Shown: positions 1 to 10,403 of the stretch, one piece after another
How positions within the stretch are numbered: the stretch's first letter is position 1
Layout: the number at the start of each line of letters is the position of its first letter
Source: Gymnothorax reevesii
Taxonomy: Eukaryota; Chordata; Actinopteri; Anguilliformes; Muraenidae
Assembly (NCBI GenBank): GCA_029721435.1
Contig: CM056573.1
Coordinates: forward strand, 150,867,947 to 150,931,946
Reading direction: 5' to 3'
DNA length: 64,000 nt
Notes under the pieces: generated by a model
What the model was told of the DNA's origin: nothing
What the model saw: only the letters and a program-made list of their open reading frames with translations
The model's database searches: none
Position numbers and translations under genes: made by a program

Positions 1-2810
1 TTTACGTGCTAAATTTCCCAGTCAAACTCCTGTAAAATCAAACTCCAATTACTCAAAAACATTAACAGATTGTGGTCAGTATGTACAATCATTGGCTTTT
101 GCCCTGTACAAACATAAACCTCAAAGTGTTGTAAGGATAGAACCAGAGCCAACAGCTCCTTCTCAATTGTGGAATAGTTCTTTTAGTGGCGACTGAACTT
201 CCTGGAGAAATATGCCATGGGATACTCAATGTCATCAGAGTCACTTCTCTGTAGGAGCACAGATCCACAAGCTTGGTCACTAGCATCGACCGCAATGGAG
301 AACGGTTTGTTGAAGTCAGGAGATTTGAGCACGGGGAAGTGACACAGCAGAGACTTCAGGCGATCAAAGGCTCTTTGGCATGCATCATCCCAAGTGAACT
401 TTACCCCTTTCTTCAGTTGGTTGGTGAGACTGAGAGCAATCTCAGCAAAGTTCTTGCAGAACTTGCAGTACTACCCAATCATTCCAAGGAAGTGGAGTAA
501 AGCTTTTTTGTTGTCAGGGACTGGAAAGTCCATGATGGCTTGGACTTTAATATTTATGGGTGCCACCTTACCCTGACCTATGACGTAGCCAAGATACGTG
601 ACAGTAGCACAACCAAAGTCACTCTTGTTAAGGTTAACAGTCAGTTTAGCCTGGGCTAAGCGCTGGAACAACATCTCTACATCTTTCAGAAGTTCTTCCC
701 AGGTGTCACTCCATGTGATCAGGTCATTGATGTACCCGTGTGTCGCAATCCGGCGATTGTGTACTGTATCATCCTTTGGAATGTGGCTGGGGCATTTTTC
801 ATGCCAAAAAGTAGGACTTCATACTGGTATAAACAAGATGGTGTGACAAAAGCGGAGATGCTCTTAGCCCTCTTAGTAAAAGGCACACACCAATTACCCT
901 TCAATAAATCAATCTTGGTCAGAAACCTTGCTTGCTCTACTCTATCAATACAATCATCAATCCTAGATATTGGAAACCCATCAGTTCTAGTTACAGCATT
1001 GACTTTGTGATAATCTGTGCAGAATCTAGTACTTCCATCAGGTTTGGGATCTAGCATACAGGGTGAACTCCAATCTGAGTTGGAGGGTCTGATAATATCA
1101 TGTTCTAACAAGTACTCAGCCTCTTTCTCAGCAATCTTTCTCTTTTCAGGATTCATCCGGTATGGATGCTGGTTTATTGGTTTGGCATCACCAACATCTA
1201 CATCATGAAAGGCTATAGAAACTCTCTTTGGAACATCTGGAGATAGATCTTTATATTTCTTGATCAACCTCTCAAACTGATCTTTTTGTGAGGGCTCTAA
1301 GTGCTGGAGTTTTACATCAAGATTTTGCAACACTTCAGACTTTGACAATTTACATGAAAGAACTTCAGCTTTAATTCTTGGTTCATCATCTTGAAAGTCC
1401 CCCTCATCTTCACAAGTCTCGACCAAAGGAGGATCTGAAGTGACAGCTGCAACTCTAGCATTCCTATCGTGACAAGGCTTCAGCATGTTAATGTGACACA
1501 ACTGTTTTGGCTTTCTCCTATCTGGAGTCTTCCAGCCACGAAATCTAGCCTGCAATTGATTGGACTGCAAGGTAAACAACACAAGGACCTTGTCTCCTGG
1601 TTTAAACTCACGGCTTCTTGCCTTACGATCATACCAAGTTTTCATTTTTCCCTGACTTGATTGCAAGTTCTCTTTGGCTAGGTCACAAGCTGCATGCAGT
1701 CTTTCTTTGAACTTGCTAACATAGTCTAACAGACTGATATGCGGCTCTTTCTCTAGCCATTGTTCACTCAACAATAGCAAAGGTCCTCTCACTTCATAGC
1801 CAAACACTAGCTCAAATGGATTGAATCCAGTAGACTCCTGCACTGCTTCTCTAGCTGCAAACAACAGCAAATTAACACCTTCATCCCAGTCTTTCTCATG
1901 GTCATTACAATAAGTCCTCATCATTGTCTTGAGAGTGGAATGAAAACGCTCTAAGGCACCCTGACTCTCTGGATGATAAGCACTTGAAAGAATCTGCTTT
2001 GCACCTAGTTCAGATACAACCTGCTGAAACAATCGGAAGTGAAATTGCTGCCTTGGTCTGTCTGAATTTCCTTGGGAAGGCCAAACAACATGAAGAACTT
2101 TATCAAAGCCTTCGAGATTGCAGTTGCCTTGATGTTGCGTAGAGGTATGGCTTCAGGGAATCTGGTACATACACATATGATTGTCAACAAGTACTGATTT
2201 CCAAATCTAGTGATGGTGAATGGACCAACACAATCACTAATGATTTCAAACAAAAAGAGGGTCCAGTGTGCTCAGAAGGTTAATCCAAATGGTGTAACGA
2301 AGGTGCTCTTTGGTGGGGAACAAAGGACATCAAAAAAGGAAATCCAAGGGACTCTTCTTTAAATATAAAAAGCCTTTATTTTAAATGGCTACTTCATATA
2401 GAAATTATAAAACCAAAGTGGGTTACAGCCCACGCGTTTCGGCCTCAGCCTCAGCCAGGGTGTAACACTCAGCACAATGATTCTCCTTAAATGAAATCCT
2501 AAAACAATGAAATTGCCTTAAACAATCACTAATGACTTTGGAAAAGGGCTCACCAAATGCTGGGATAGGCTGCAATGTGGGTCTGCTATAGGTGGGTCTA
2601 ACTTTTTTTTCCAACTACCTGACAGGTATGACAGGTTTTGCAAAAGTTAGAAATGTCTTTCCGCAGTCCAGGCCAGAAGAAGTGTTTCATAATCTTGCCA
2701 ACAGTCTTGTTAACACCAAGATGACCTCCTAAAGGTAAACTATGAGCCATTGTTAAGAACTCATTCCTGTAAACCTTCGGAACAACAATTTGCTTGACCA
2801 CTGCAGAGAT
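1..2810 (-). pseudogene. Broken pol region: integrase, then reverse transcriptase and RNase H
   Basis: The first open piece (2801-2598) holds the integrase zinc-binding region, with spaced His residues followed by a CxxC pair. The catalytic core follows around 2600-2522 and 2243-1950, with the expected Asp, Asp and Glu contexts (TDQGSNF, then HPESQGALERFH). The long open piece 2032-719 continues through the integrase C-terminal GPF/Y-like part and, in the same frame, into a gypsy reverse transcriptase with the fingers motif (HPYRMNPEKR) and a KIDLLKG palm segment. Near 740 the frame shifts, and the catalytic YxDD box reads YIND. The thumb and RNase H follow with further breaks to the window edge. 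Integrase is cut by a 278-bp insert. It is not expected to make an active enzyme. Confidence 0.85.
2244..2521 (-). mobile_element. Short retro-insert inside integrase, 14-bp target duplication
   Basis: The 14-mer ACAATCACTAATGA occurs at 2230-2243 and again at 2522-2535. The integrase reading resumes after it, so the 278 bases between are an insertion. Read on the minus strand, the insert has a GC-rich stem region containing GGCCGAAACGCG, then an AATAAAGGCTTT stretch and a long AT/CT-rich tail. The GCCGAAAC core next to complementary flanks (GTTACA with TGTAAC) resembles hammerhead-bearing Penelope-like retroelements. That family assignment is inference; the insertion and its target duplication are direct observations. 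Confidence 0.7.
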
Positions 2811-3121
2811 TGGGTGCAGAATAGAGTATCAACATCGAAGTTCATGGTTAATTGAATTTGCGCTTTCAAAGTAACATCGGCTAGTTTCAACGACTGTTTG
2901 CCATATCTGCATGCTGAAATATTTGAACGATTCTCTGCTATTTTGCCATGTAAAACTGGCAATTCTCCATATCTGCACTGTAAATGCACAGCTACCAAAC
3001 TGCTTGTACTAAGAAATGCCAATGTTATTAATGAGCTGATTGCTCGTTTTCTCCCGCTCAGTTTATGTTTAGCCTAATATAATCCCGCCCAAACCAACAA
3101 TGAACAATACTATCTACTCTA

Positions 3122-3402
3122 CTGACCAAGATTGATTATATACAGGAAAAAAAATATTTACAGTCCCTTTGGTTGGGTTACTTTGTGATGTCCTGACAGG
3201 GAAATGCTCCAACACAGGCAAAAATCCTGTGTGACAGGTCTGGTCAAATGTATCCTTCTCCTAGCAATTTCTCCTACTACTTTACTCTCTCAATTTTCCT
3301 CTTTATATACTCTTTTGCAGACATGTCCAAACCTAGCTCCAGTCTGGGCTTAACTAAAGAAAAGGTCAATACTACCATTTAGTGGCTTCTATTCACATTA
3401 CA
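3122..3402 (-). repeat. Truncated LTR of the Gmr1-like element
   Basis: On the minus strand this begins TGTAATGTGAAT and runs parallel to the complete LTR at 31998-32499, including a shared AGAGTATATAAAGAG promoter-like stretch and the tail TCAATCTTGGTCAG. Similarity stops there, so the 3' part of the LTR is missing. It also lacks a segment of about 60 bases found after the TCTGG of the other copy. Confidence 0.8.
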
Positions 3403-3523
3403 GTTCATTAATAAAGGGTAAAAATCTATCCAAACCTACCTGGCCCTATGTGAAAAAGTAATTGCCCGTTAAATCCTAATAACTGGTGGTGCCACCCTCG
3501 GCGACAACTACTGCAATCAAATG

Positions 3524-3647
3524 GCCGAAACATGTCAGCTTTTTAACTGTTTAGCCATGCAATAATAAAGGCTTTGTATACTTTTTTTTTTACTTCTTTT
3601 TGATCCAATAATTCTCTGAGTGCCTGGAATTCTTACATTTTTGGTTA
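3524..3647 (+). mobile_element. Short retro-insert inside the Tc1 element, 14-bp target duplication
   Basis: ACTGCAATCAAATG is found at 3510-3523 and 3648-3661, and the Tc1 sequence continues across. The 124-bp insert begins GGCCGAAACATG, contains AATAATAAAGGCTTTGTATA and a T-rich run, and ends ACATTTTTGGTTA. Its GCCGAAAC start, its AATAAAGGCTTT block and its 14-bp duplication match the insert at 2244-2521, so both probably come from one retroelement machinery. Confidence 0.65.
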
Positions 3648-3730
3648 ACTGCAATCAAATGTTTGCAATAATTGGCAATGAGTCTTTCACATCTCTATGG
3701 AAGAATTTTAGCCCACTCTTCTTTGCAAAA

Positions 3731-3997
3731 TTATTTTAATTCAGCCACATTGGAGGGGTTTTGAGCATGAACGGCAAGTGAGGCCTGCAGTTCTTCAGAT
3801 GTTGTTTTGGGTTTTTTTGTGACCTCCTGGATGAGCAGTTGATGCGCTCTTGAAGTAATTTCGGTAGGCTGGCCAATCCTGGGAATGTTCACCACTGTTC
3901 CAAGTTTTCTCCATTTGTGGATAATGGCTCTCACCGTGATTCCCTGGAGTCCCAAAGCTTTAGAAATTGCAACCCTTTCCAGACTGATAGATGTCAA
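3731..3997 (-). pseudogene. Tc1 transposase fragment, paired-like DNA-binding domain only
   Basis: The 88-codon open piece has the typical Tc1 order: a helix ending in a KALGLQGITVRAII segment, the linker WRKLGTVVNIPRIGQPTE, and the start of the second helix-turn-helix (SRAHQLLIQEVTKKPKTT). No DDE residues are present, since the sequence runs straight into the far subterminal repeat. It cannot encode a working transposase. Confidence 0.8.
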
Positions 3998-4429
3998 TTT
4001 CTTTGTTTCTCATCTGTTTTTGAATTTTTTTAGTTCGTGGCATGACATGTTGCTTTTTGAGATCTTTTAGCCTACTTCACTTTGTCAGACAGGTTCTATT
4101 TAAGTGATTTTGTGATTCAACAGGTCTGGCAGTAATCGGGCCTGGGTGTGGCTAGTGGAACTAGACTCAAAAAATGTGGTGAATCACAGTTAATTAATGA
4201 TTTAGCAAGGGGGGCAATTACTTTTTCACTTAGGGCCAGGTAGGTTTGGATAGCTTTTTCCCCTTAATAAATGAAATCATCATTTAAAACTGCATTTTGT
4301 ATTTACTCGGGTTATCTTTTTCTTATATTAAAATTTGTTTGATCTGAAACATTTAAGGGTAAAAATATGCAAAAAATAAATCAGGAAGGGGGCAAATACC
4401 TTTTTCACAGCACTGCATCTCTACAGTTG

Positions 4430-5407
4430 ATTGATATGAACCAGTCACCATGCACAAATTTCAGCAGAGAAACATATGTTAACATCCTGAATGTATACTT
4501 CCTTGGATGATGGTTTAGGGCACAGAGATCTAGAATGGCTCTCATTCCTCTTTCCCAGCTCTTGATGAGAAATTATCTCCAGAAGAACTTGCCACGGTCT
4601 TCTTCATGCCCATAGCTCTTTTCTTTCTGAAGGTGGACATTTTCTCCTGGAGAACACTGGCAGGCTCCCCTGAGCTTGGGAATAGGCTATTTCTTTGAAA
4701 TGTGATGGAACAATATTGCATTGAAGCCTGTGACACAACTTTATTACACTCAACATCCATTTCTACTGAGTTCAGGCCATGCAGATCTCCTTGTACAGAG
4801 TGTGGGCTGCCTGGCCACTCCATCGAAGCTGGTGTGCTGGCGCACTCTTGTGGCTGAGCCATACAGCACGCACTGTCGAAGCACTCTGTTGGTAGCAGCA
4901 CACCATAGAAGCTCTCACAGCCAAGACGCTGTTGGTGCCCACCAGCTGTGTTATTGCAGATAAGATTTTTTTCCAATGCATCTTTTTTCTGCATAATTCC
5001 TAATGCAGTGGACATCACCCACAGCAATCTGTCTGAACATGCTTTTCAAGATATTGTTATTACAGACCCCATGAGAAAAGTGCTTGTGCAACAGTACTGA
5101 AAACATTCTCTGTTTAATTTCCGGTGTGCACCGGAACATGGACGGCAACCTTCTCTGGAAAGGAGCTGGGAGGGGCTGGACTGGGCTTGCTCTCCCCAGG
5201 AGAAGAAACTATCAGGCCGACTGCTTCTTCCTCACAATCGCGGTAGTGGAAGGAGGGGATGGAGGTTGCTCGAGGTCAGACTAGGGAAGATTGTTTCCTT
5301 AACCATGGGTTCTTGATTCCTCTTGGGGCCCCTGGAGCCACATGTGCTTTGAGTGGTTTAGTAAACCTGAAAGCAAGGCCAGGTGAGAAACCACTGGCTC
5401 ACATGAG

Positions 5408-5410
<3 letters not shown>
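4430..5410. other. Unassigned stretch with a 161-codon minus-strand open frame
   Basis: No recognised gene or repeat. The minus-strand open frame 5027-4542 has no domain I can identify, and no splice or promoter context supports it. It is most likely an old repeat or a chance frame. Confidence 0.3.

Positions 5411-5447
<37 letters not shown>
5411..5447. repeat. TA/TG dinucleotide microsatellite
   Basis: A short (TA)n run passes directly into about 15 TG units. Confidence 0.95.
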
Positions 5448-5449
<2 letters not shown>

Positions 5450-5809
5450 TACTTTCCTTCCTTACTCTCCTTCCCATTTATTTCTTCAAATCTATTTATT
5501 TCTGTATGTTCTTTTAACATTTCTTAATACATTTCTTCTTTGTCATGCAAGTGAATGTGCTGTCACTGATAATTTGTAATGGGGTCAACTTGCCGCCGGT
5601 TAGTTGATCGAAGTCAGAGAGCATAGATTGACTAGGAATGTAAGCTGCCAGACTGGAGATCACAAGAGAAATTAGGCACTTATGTAATCTTGCTGTAAAT
5701 AATACTGTCATTCAATACAATTTAGTTTTTCATTAGAGTCCTCTAATTAACTGTTGAGTTTCGTGGCTCTGTGTGTTTTTGGTTAGTTTAATTTTAGGTT
5801 TACTTATTC

Positions 5810-7200
5810 TGTGATGTCAGTCTTGAGTCTAGTGTTGCACTTCTTTGATTTCTCCGGTGTTATTCCAGTCCATGTCTTACCCAGGTATTGTCTTTGCTTA
5901 TTCCCCGGTCGCGTCATAGTTTGTCAGTTTTCGTCTTAATTGATTGTGACACTATTTCGGGTGATTTAATGGATTCTGGATTTCAGCCTTCCTTCCGTTC
6001 TCGTTTGCTAGTTTCCCCTTGCTTTTCTATTTTTACTAACAATTACTAACAGTTTGTTGTTTTCTAAAATTACTAACCAACACTAATATTGTATATAATA
6101 GCACCCGGGATTGTACAGCCGCACTTACTAATCGACTAATTACCTCTCCGCGTTCACTCTGTTCTAGTTTCCGTATCTCGTTTTCTTAACTGGCTTAGCT
6201 TTTCATTCTGCAGAATCTCTGCATTCTCTTTATCTATTCTGGTTCTTATTCTGTACACTTAGGAGTCTTTTTATTCAGTTTATTTGTCCCTTTTAGAGAG
6301 AGTCTTGTGATCCGTGTCTTTGTGGTAGTGTTTCTTGTAATTGAATTTCCCTCGTGTGATTAACCCTTGTTGATTATATTATTTTTAGCACCTGTGGTCG
6401 AGCTGTGTGTCTCTCTCCCCTCCCCTTTATATTTCCTTGCAGCATGCTCAGAGGGCAGACTGAACTTTGCTTTCTTGCCTTGCGTTTACCTTCTTTCGTT
6501 CCAAGTGTTCCACGCTTTACCATCCAGAGGCGTGTTCCCCGGGGCCTGGGCGCTGTGCGGGCGGCGTCCAGTTGTTGCTGGGTTCTTCCCGAGTTCCTCG
6601 TGCCTGCTGTTTCCCTTCGTGCCAGCTGGACCCCTTTAGTTCCTTGTGCCACTGTGCGATGTACCATTCTACGCCAGTTGGATCCTGATCCCTCCGTGCC
6701 GCTGTGCGATGTACCATGCTGCGCTAGCCGGACCCCGAGTCTCCCGTGCCGCTGTGCGATGTACCATCCTGCGCCAGCCGGACCCCGAGTGCCCCGCGTC
6801 GCTGTGCGATGTACCCTTCCGCGCCAGCCGGACCCCGAGTGCCCCATGCCGCTGTGCGATGTACCATCCTGCGCCAGCCGAACCCCGAGTGCCCCGCGTC
6901 GCTGTGCGATGTACCCTTCCGCGCCAGCCGGACCCCGAGTGCCCCGTGTCGCTGTGCGATGTACCCTTCCGGGCCAGTCGGATCCCGAGTTCCCTGTGCC
7001 GCTGTGCGATGTACCCTTCCGGGCCAGTCGGATCCCGAGTTCCCTGTGCCGCTGTGCGATGTACTATGCTGTGCCAGCTGGATGTTCCGAGTCCCCCTGA
7101 GCCTGCTGCTTCCCCGATGTCCTCGTCTGAGTTTGTGCAAGTTTATAAACCAACGGCAAATTAAATCCCTGTCCTTTGGGAACGTGTGCATTGTCACACT
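5810..7200 (+). mobile_element. LTR-like dispersed repeat, copy 1, carrying a minisatellite
   Basis: The stretch shares with copies at 13047-14199 and about 30780-31915 the same order of landmarks: a T/C-rich 5' part, clustered TACTAAC-type motifs, CACTTGGGATTGTA/CACCCGGGATTGTA, TTAGTTTCCGTATC-like blocks, a TTTATAT promoter-like site, then a short tail with an AATTAAA/AATAAA signal. Copy 2 has LTR-like ends and a target duplication, so I treat the family as LTRs. The outer limits of this copy are approximate and no duplication was found. The 50-bp tandem array at 6606-7090 sits between the promoter-like site and the poly(A)-like signal. Confidence 0.5.
6606..7090. repeat. 50-bp GC-rich minisatellite, about nine units
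   Basis: The sequence GCTGTGCGATGTAC recurs at exact 50-base steps (ending 6660, 6710, 6760 and so on to 7060). Unit variants differ at only a few positions (CCATCCTGCGCC, CCCTTCCGCGCC, CCCTTCCGGGCC). The last two units are nearly identical, which points to recent homogenisation. Long open frames on both strands here are by-products of the array. Confidence 0.95.
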
Positions 7201-7494
7201 GGCCATCTTCTGTTTAGTGTCGTTGACACAATTGTATGCCTGACAATGCAACATTTTCAACGCGATGTCAGAGTGTTCACTGATGAGAAAATCTCATTAA
7301 ATAGAATGCATGGCCATGATGCCTGGAAGCGCCAGACCTCTGCGCTGACGTCATGATCTCGCACCCCAGAATCAAATGCGACCGATGCCACGGAAAATAA
7401 TGGCGCTGCTCCGTGGGCTCAATCAAATTTGATTTTTTCGTCAATTAGACAACTGAGCTATATTAATGCAGTTTAACTCGCAGGGGATTGACAA

Positions 7495-8010
7495 ATTGAA
7501 ACAAGAGCCATCAGAAGATGGCATATCCCCCCGGCCCCCGCAAAATCAGGGAGGCCTTAAGTACCTTGTACTAATAAATATCTTCATGAAAGTTTCATGA
7601 AAATACTTTCAAGTTCTGCTACGGGAATGTAACTTTCCACATCTTTCTGAGCCTGTTCCATTTGTTTTCATGAAGCTGAAATGCCCAAATAGCAAAAGAC
7701 ACCCTTTTTAATTCACAGGTATGTTGTAAGTTTTGTTACTGAGTTATGCCTCAGAAAAGAGCTACACCCTAACCAGAGATTGAGTGTAATTTGTGGCTAT
7801 AGAAACACATTAAAAAAAAAATCAAAATCTCAGCAATTCCTAAATATCAGAAGCCACATCTACATGATATATCAGATCTACACATCAAATTTTGTGAAGA
7901 AATATTGAACAGTTTTTGAGTTCTGCCCCGGAAGCGAAGTGATTACGGACGGACAGACAGACATGGCTATCGCTGTATCCCCCCGCATTATATACTGGAG
8001 GGGATAATAA
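7495..8010. repeat. Dispersed repeat ending in GGGGATAATAA
   Basis: It opens with GATGGCATATCCCCCCGGCC and closes with ACGGACGGACAGACAGACA followed by a hairpin-like CCCCCGCATTATATACTGGAGGGGATAATAA region (shown here only in outline). Similar tails occur near 9415-9493 and 46570-46797. It is probably a non-autonomous element; the family was not identified. Confidence 0.5.
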
Positions 8011-9070
8011 CAGGAGGGCAGAAATGTTTTGATGATTGTCCTCCTTTAAGTCTGTCTATTTTGGAGCATTCCAAGATTGCTGCAGAAGAGCATATTTTTA
8101 AAAGATGATAAAATACACAGTGAATACACATCACATCTTTCTTAGGCTTTATCCACTGAGCTGCTAATATATATGTATGTATATTGTTGTGACCTGCCTG
8201 GTGACTGTAATGTGAGTTACATGAAATACTTTAGTTTTAGAGCTCAATTCTCTATTCTCTATGCTCAATTAGGAATTTCATTCCTAAATAATTCTGTCAT
8301 TGAATTTCCGAATGTCTTGCTTCACTGGAATAATTTTCCAGAGTCTCTGTGACACGAATACTATGTTATAAGTTATAATGCCTAAATAGGCTTATGAATA
8401 ACAGGAAAATTGGCATCATGTGTATTCTGCGCAAAGAGGTTAACCCCCACAATTAGTACTTAATTAGCGTAGCTTGTACGTCGGACACAGCTAGTTCTGA
8501 ATCATTTTCCTTCACTGACGCATTTTCCAATTATCGTAATTGGCAACTGAAGACACGGTTTCTCTTCATATGCCATGGAACAGCGATGAAATCATGGGCT
8601 AAATTCAGTACAGTGGCAGAACCATAACTGAGAATTGTGACAAAACATCCATTTAAAACAGTTATTTTTCCTGACCTGTTTTCAGTCATTTTCATGATTA
8701 ACAAAAGGTTCACTCCGAGAGGACTCCACAGTAAACAGGTGCTGCTTGTTCTCCCTGATTACGTAAGAAGACAATCATTCATCTGGACGCGCATTTTCTG
8801 TATTTAAATCAACGTTATTTAAATTTGCATACCTGACGACTCTCACGCACATAGCTTGAGCAGCATGCTGCCTATTTAACTGCTGAGTGCCACTTTTTTT
8901 TTTTTTTGTAAATCAGCCCACGCAATACCAAGAGTGAAAGGCAGTGTTCCGCAGGAACGTCGACCTCATCAATCAACTCGAAGTACTGGAGCATATGGAG
9001 AGAAACCGTATCTTCAGTTGCCAATTACAATAATTGGAAAACGCGTCAAAAAAGGAAAATGATTGAGAAC
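8011..9070. other. Non-coding, no feature recognised
   Basis: Mostly AT-rich with a T run near 8890. An inverted pair is visible: a segment near 8525-8560 (AATTATCGTAATTGGCAACTGAAGA-like) reappears reversed near 9010-9035, suggesting an old fold-back element of about 500 bp. No gene signal. Confidence 0.3.
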
Positions 9071-9495
9071 TTGCCAGCACTAATTGTCATAAAGGGACGT
9101 GTCTGCACCCCCCCCAAATCCAGGTTCTAGAACCGCCACTTATTATTTAATATCTCCACTACTTTAGACACTCAAGGGTCATTAAAAGTAGTTGCAATTT
9201 TTAAACAAGAACAACGCAGAGCGTGGCATATGCCCCCGCCTGTATTTTGATCAAGGACATATTGAGATGGCTGCTGTGGAAACCATATTAGATATCACAC
9301 GACGCTGGTTTTCAAAAGGAACCTTCCTCTAGCCACTCGCAATACACCATTAAGAAATGGCATCAATCCGACGAGGGATTCCATAGTTATCCCACGGAAA
9401 CGAAAAGTTAACGGACGACGGATGATGGACGACGGACGGACATGGTGTCGACATAATGCCCCCTTTCCTCTTTGGAGGGCAGGGGCATAATAAAA
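9070..9495. repeat. Dispersed repeat with GGACGACGGACGGACA tail
   Basis: The 3' part (GGACGACGGACGGACATGG, then GGCAGGGGCATAATAA) resembles the tails of repeats at 7495-8010 and 46540-46797. Limits are approximate. Confidence 0.4.
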
Positions 9496-10198
9496 AAATG
9501 CATGTGCTTCTTGACAGTCAGAATGTGTGGATGTTGGCAAAGTAGCTTTTTGTCCAGTTGTGATAACAAACCTATACGAGATAAGTAACATAGATTAATG
9601 TATTCACATCAGGAATTCAGGGATAAAGTCTGCCAAAGAATACATACGTAGACTTGTACATCACATAAATGAATATAAAACTGCTGTAAAACTGCTCACT
9701 TATCAGTGAGTGATGTTTCTGCAAAGTTAGCAGAGATCTTTGGCTCAGACGACAGATTAATCAAGATTTCCCAATGTCTTTTGCAAATACGTGTGCCTCA
9801 GATAAAGGGCAAAATCCATCACCTTTGATAAACCTAGAATAATGTCCTTGTCTGGGTTGTTTGGAAACCACTACCCCTTCATAAACTACTCGCCAAAAAC
9901 TTCAAAGAGCTTCAGCAAATGCAAAATAAACAAATAATTTAAGGAATAATAAAAACACCAAAATGTGAGTACATGAATTCGCCTCGCGTGATTGGACCAG
10001 TTCACCATATTCCTTTTTGAATTCTAGAATAAAGGTTACAATGGAAGTGTGAATGAAGCTAACTAATTTCAGAATTGAATATACATTCTTGCCGCAATTC
10101 TTTAAAAGTGAATGTGTGGCACAAGGTCATGCACTACAAAGGTATAAGGATGTCTGCTTAATTAAGATCATATGAGGTTACATCAAGGCAGTACTTTT

Positions 10199-10240
10199 TG
10201 GACTTTGTGTTCCACATTGCAGTCCTCATCTCTCTATAAA
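10199..10240 (+). promoter_or_regulatory. HNF4-type site and TATA box of the short apoA-IV-like gene
   Basis: TGGACTTTG (10199-10207) is the reverse of CAAAGTCCA, the motif described as specific for HNF4. A TATAAA box lies at 10235-10240, and a transcription start near 10265 fits the following exon. The same 9-mer stands upstream of the TATA box of the second apoA-IV-type gene (22236-22244). Confidence 0.6.
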
Positions 10241-10261
10241 GAGGTCTGGCACAGCAGGCAG

Positions 10262-10294
10262 AAGTCAGTCTCACGGAAGAAGGCTCCCTCACAG
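10262..10294 (+). other. Non-coding exon 1 of the short apoA-IV-like gene
   Basis: It lies 25-55 bases after the TATA box and ends with a good donor (ACAG|GTAAGG). The next acceptor (CCCCAG at 10387) opens exon 2, 16 bases before the ATG. The 5' end is estimated. Confidence 0.65.
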
Positions 10295-10403
10295 GTAAGG
10301 TAGCCTCTGAAGCGTCTTAGACTTGCGGTCTTTTAAATTAGATACAACATTGCATACATGTTTAATACATCCTCTTGTTTTCCCCAGGATCACTGATATA
10401 GCC

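Larger units (their letters stand above)
1..3402 (-). mobile_element. Gmr1-like Ty3/gypsy LTR retrotransposon, partial and decayed
   Basis: The element reads right to left. It starts with an LTR end at 3402 and runs off the left edge of the window. In reading order there is a truncated LTR (about 3402-3122), a short unassigned stretch, integrase (about 2810-1500), then a gypsy-type reverse transcriptase (about 1260-480) and RNase H (about 470-1). Integrase before reverse transcriptase is the Ty1/copia order, yet the reverse transcriptase is clearly gypsy-like; that combination is known for the Gmr1 family of fish. No gag or protease is recognisable between the LTR and integrase, so that part seems deleted. 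Several frameshifts and an internal insertion (2244-2521) show that the copy is dead. The LTR matches a complete solo LTR at 31998-32499. Confidence 0.85.
3403..4425 (-). mobile_element. Internally deleted Tc1-like transposon
   Basis: Subterminal inverted repeats at about 3406-3460 and 4190-4280 are complementary (GGTTTGGATAG against CTATCCAAACC). The right end closes with the GGGGGCAAATACC...CAGCACTG terminal sequence common in fish Tc1 elements. The left outer terminal repeat is missing because the Gmr1-like element inserted at 3402. Between the repeats only the transposase N-terminal helix-turn-helix region survives (3997-3731, minus). The DDE catalytic part is deleted, so full-length elements of this type are longer. 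A second retro-insert lies at 3524-3647. Confidence 0.8.

Noticed and set aside
4542..5027. 161-codon minus-strand open frame
   Set aside because: No domain, conserved motif or gene structure visible; kept only as an unassigned stretch.
6606..7090. Regular 50-bp array as a CRISPR
   Set aside because: The whole unit repeats with no unique spacers, and the DNA is from a fish nuclear genome.
6374..7260. Long open frames on both strands (up to 231 codons) with repeated CAMYHPAPAGPR-like peptides
   Set aside because: They follow the 50-bp minisatellite on both strands and in several frames, with no splice, promoter or domain support.
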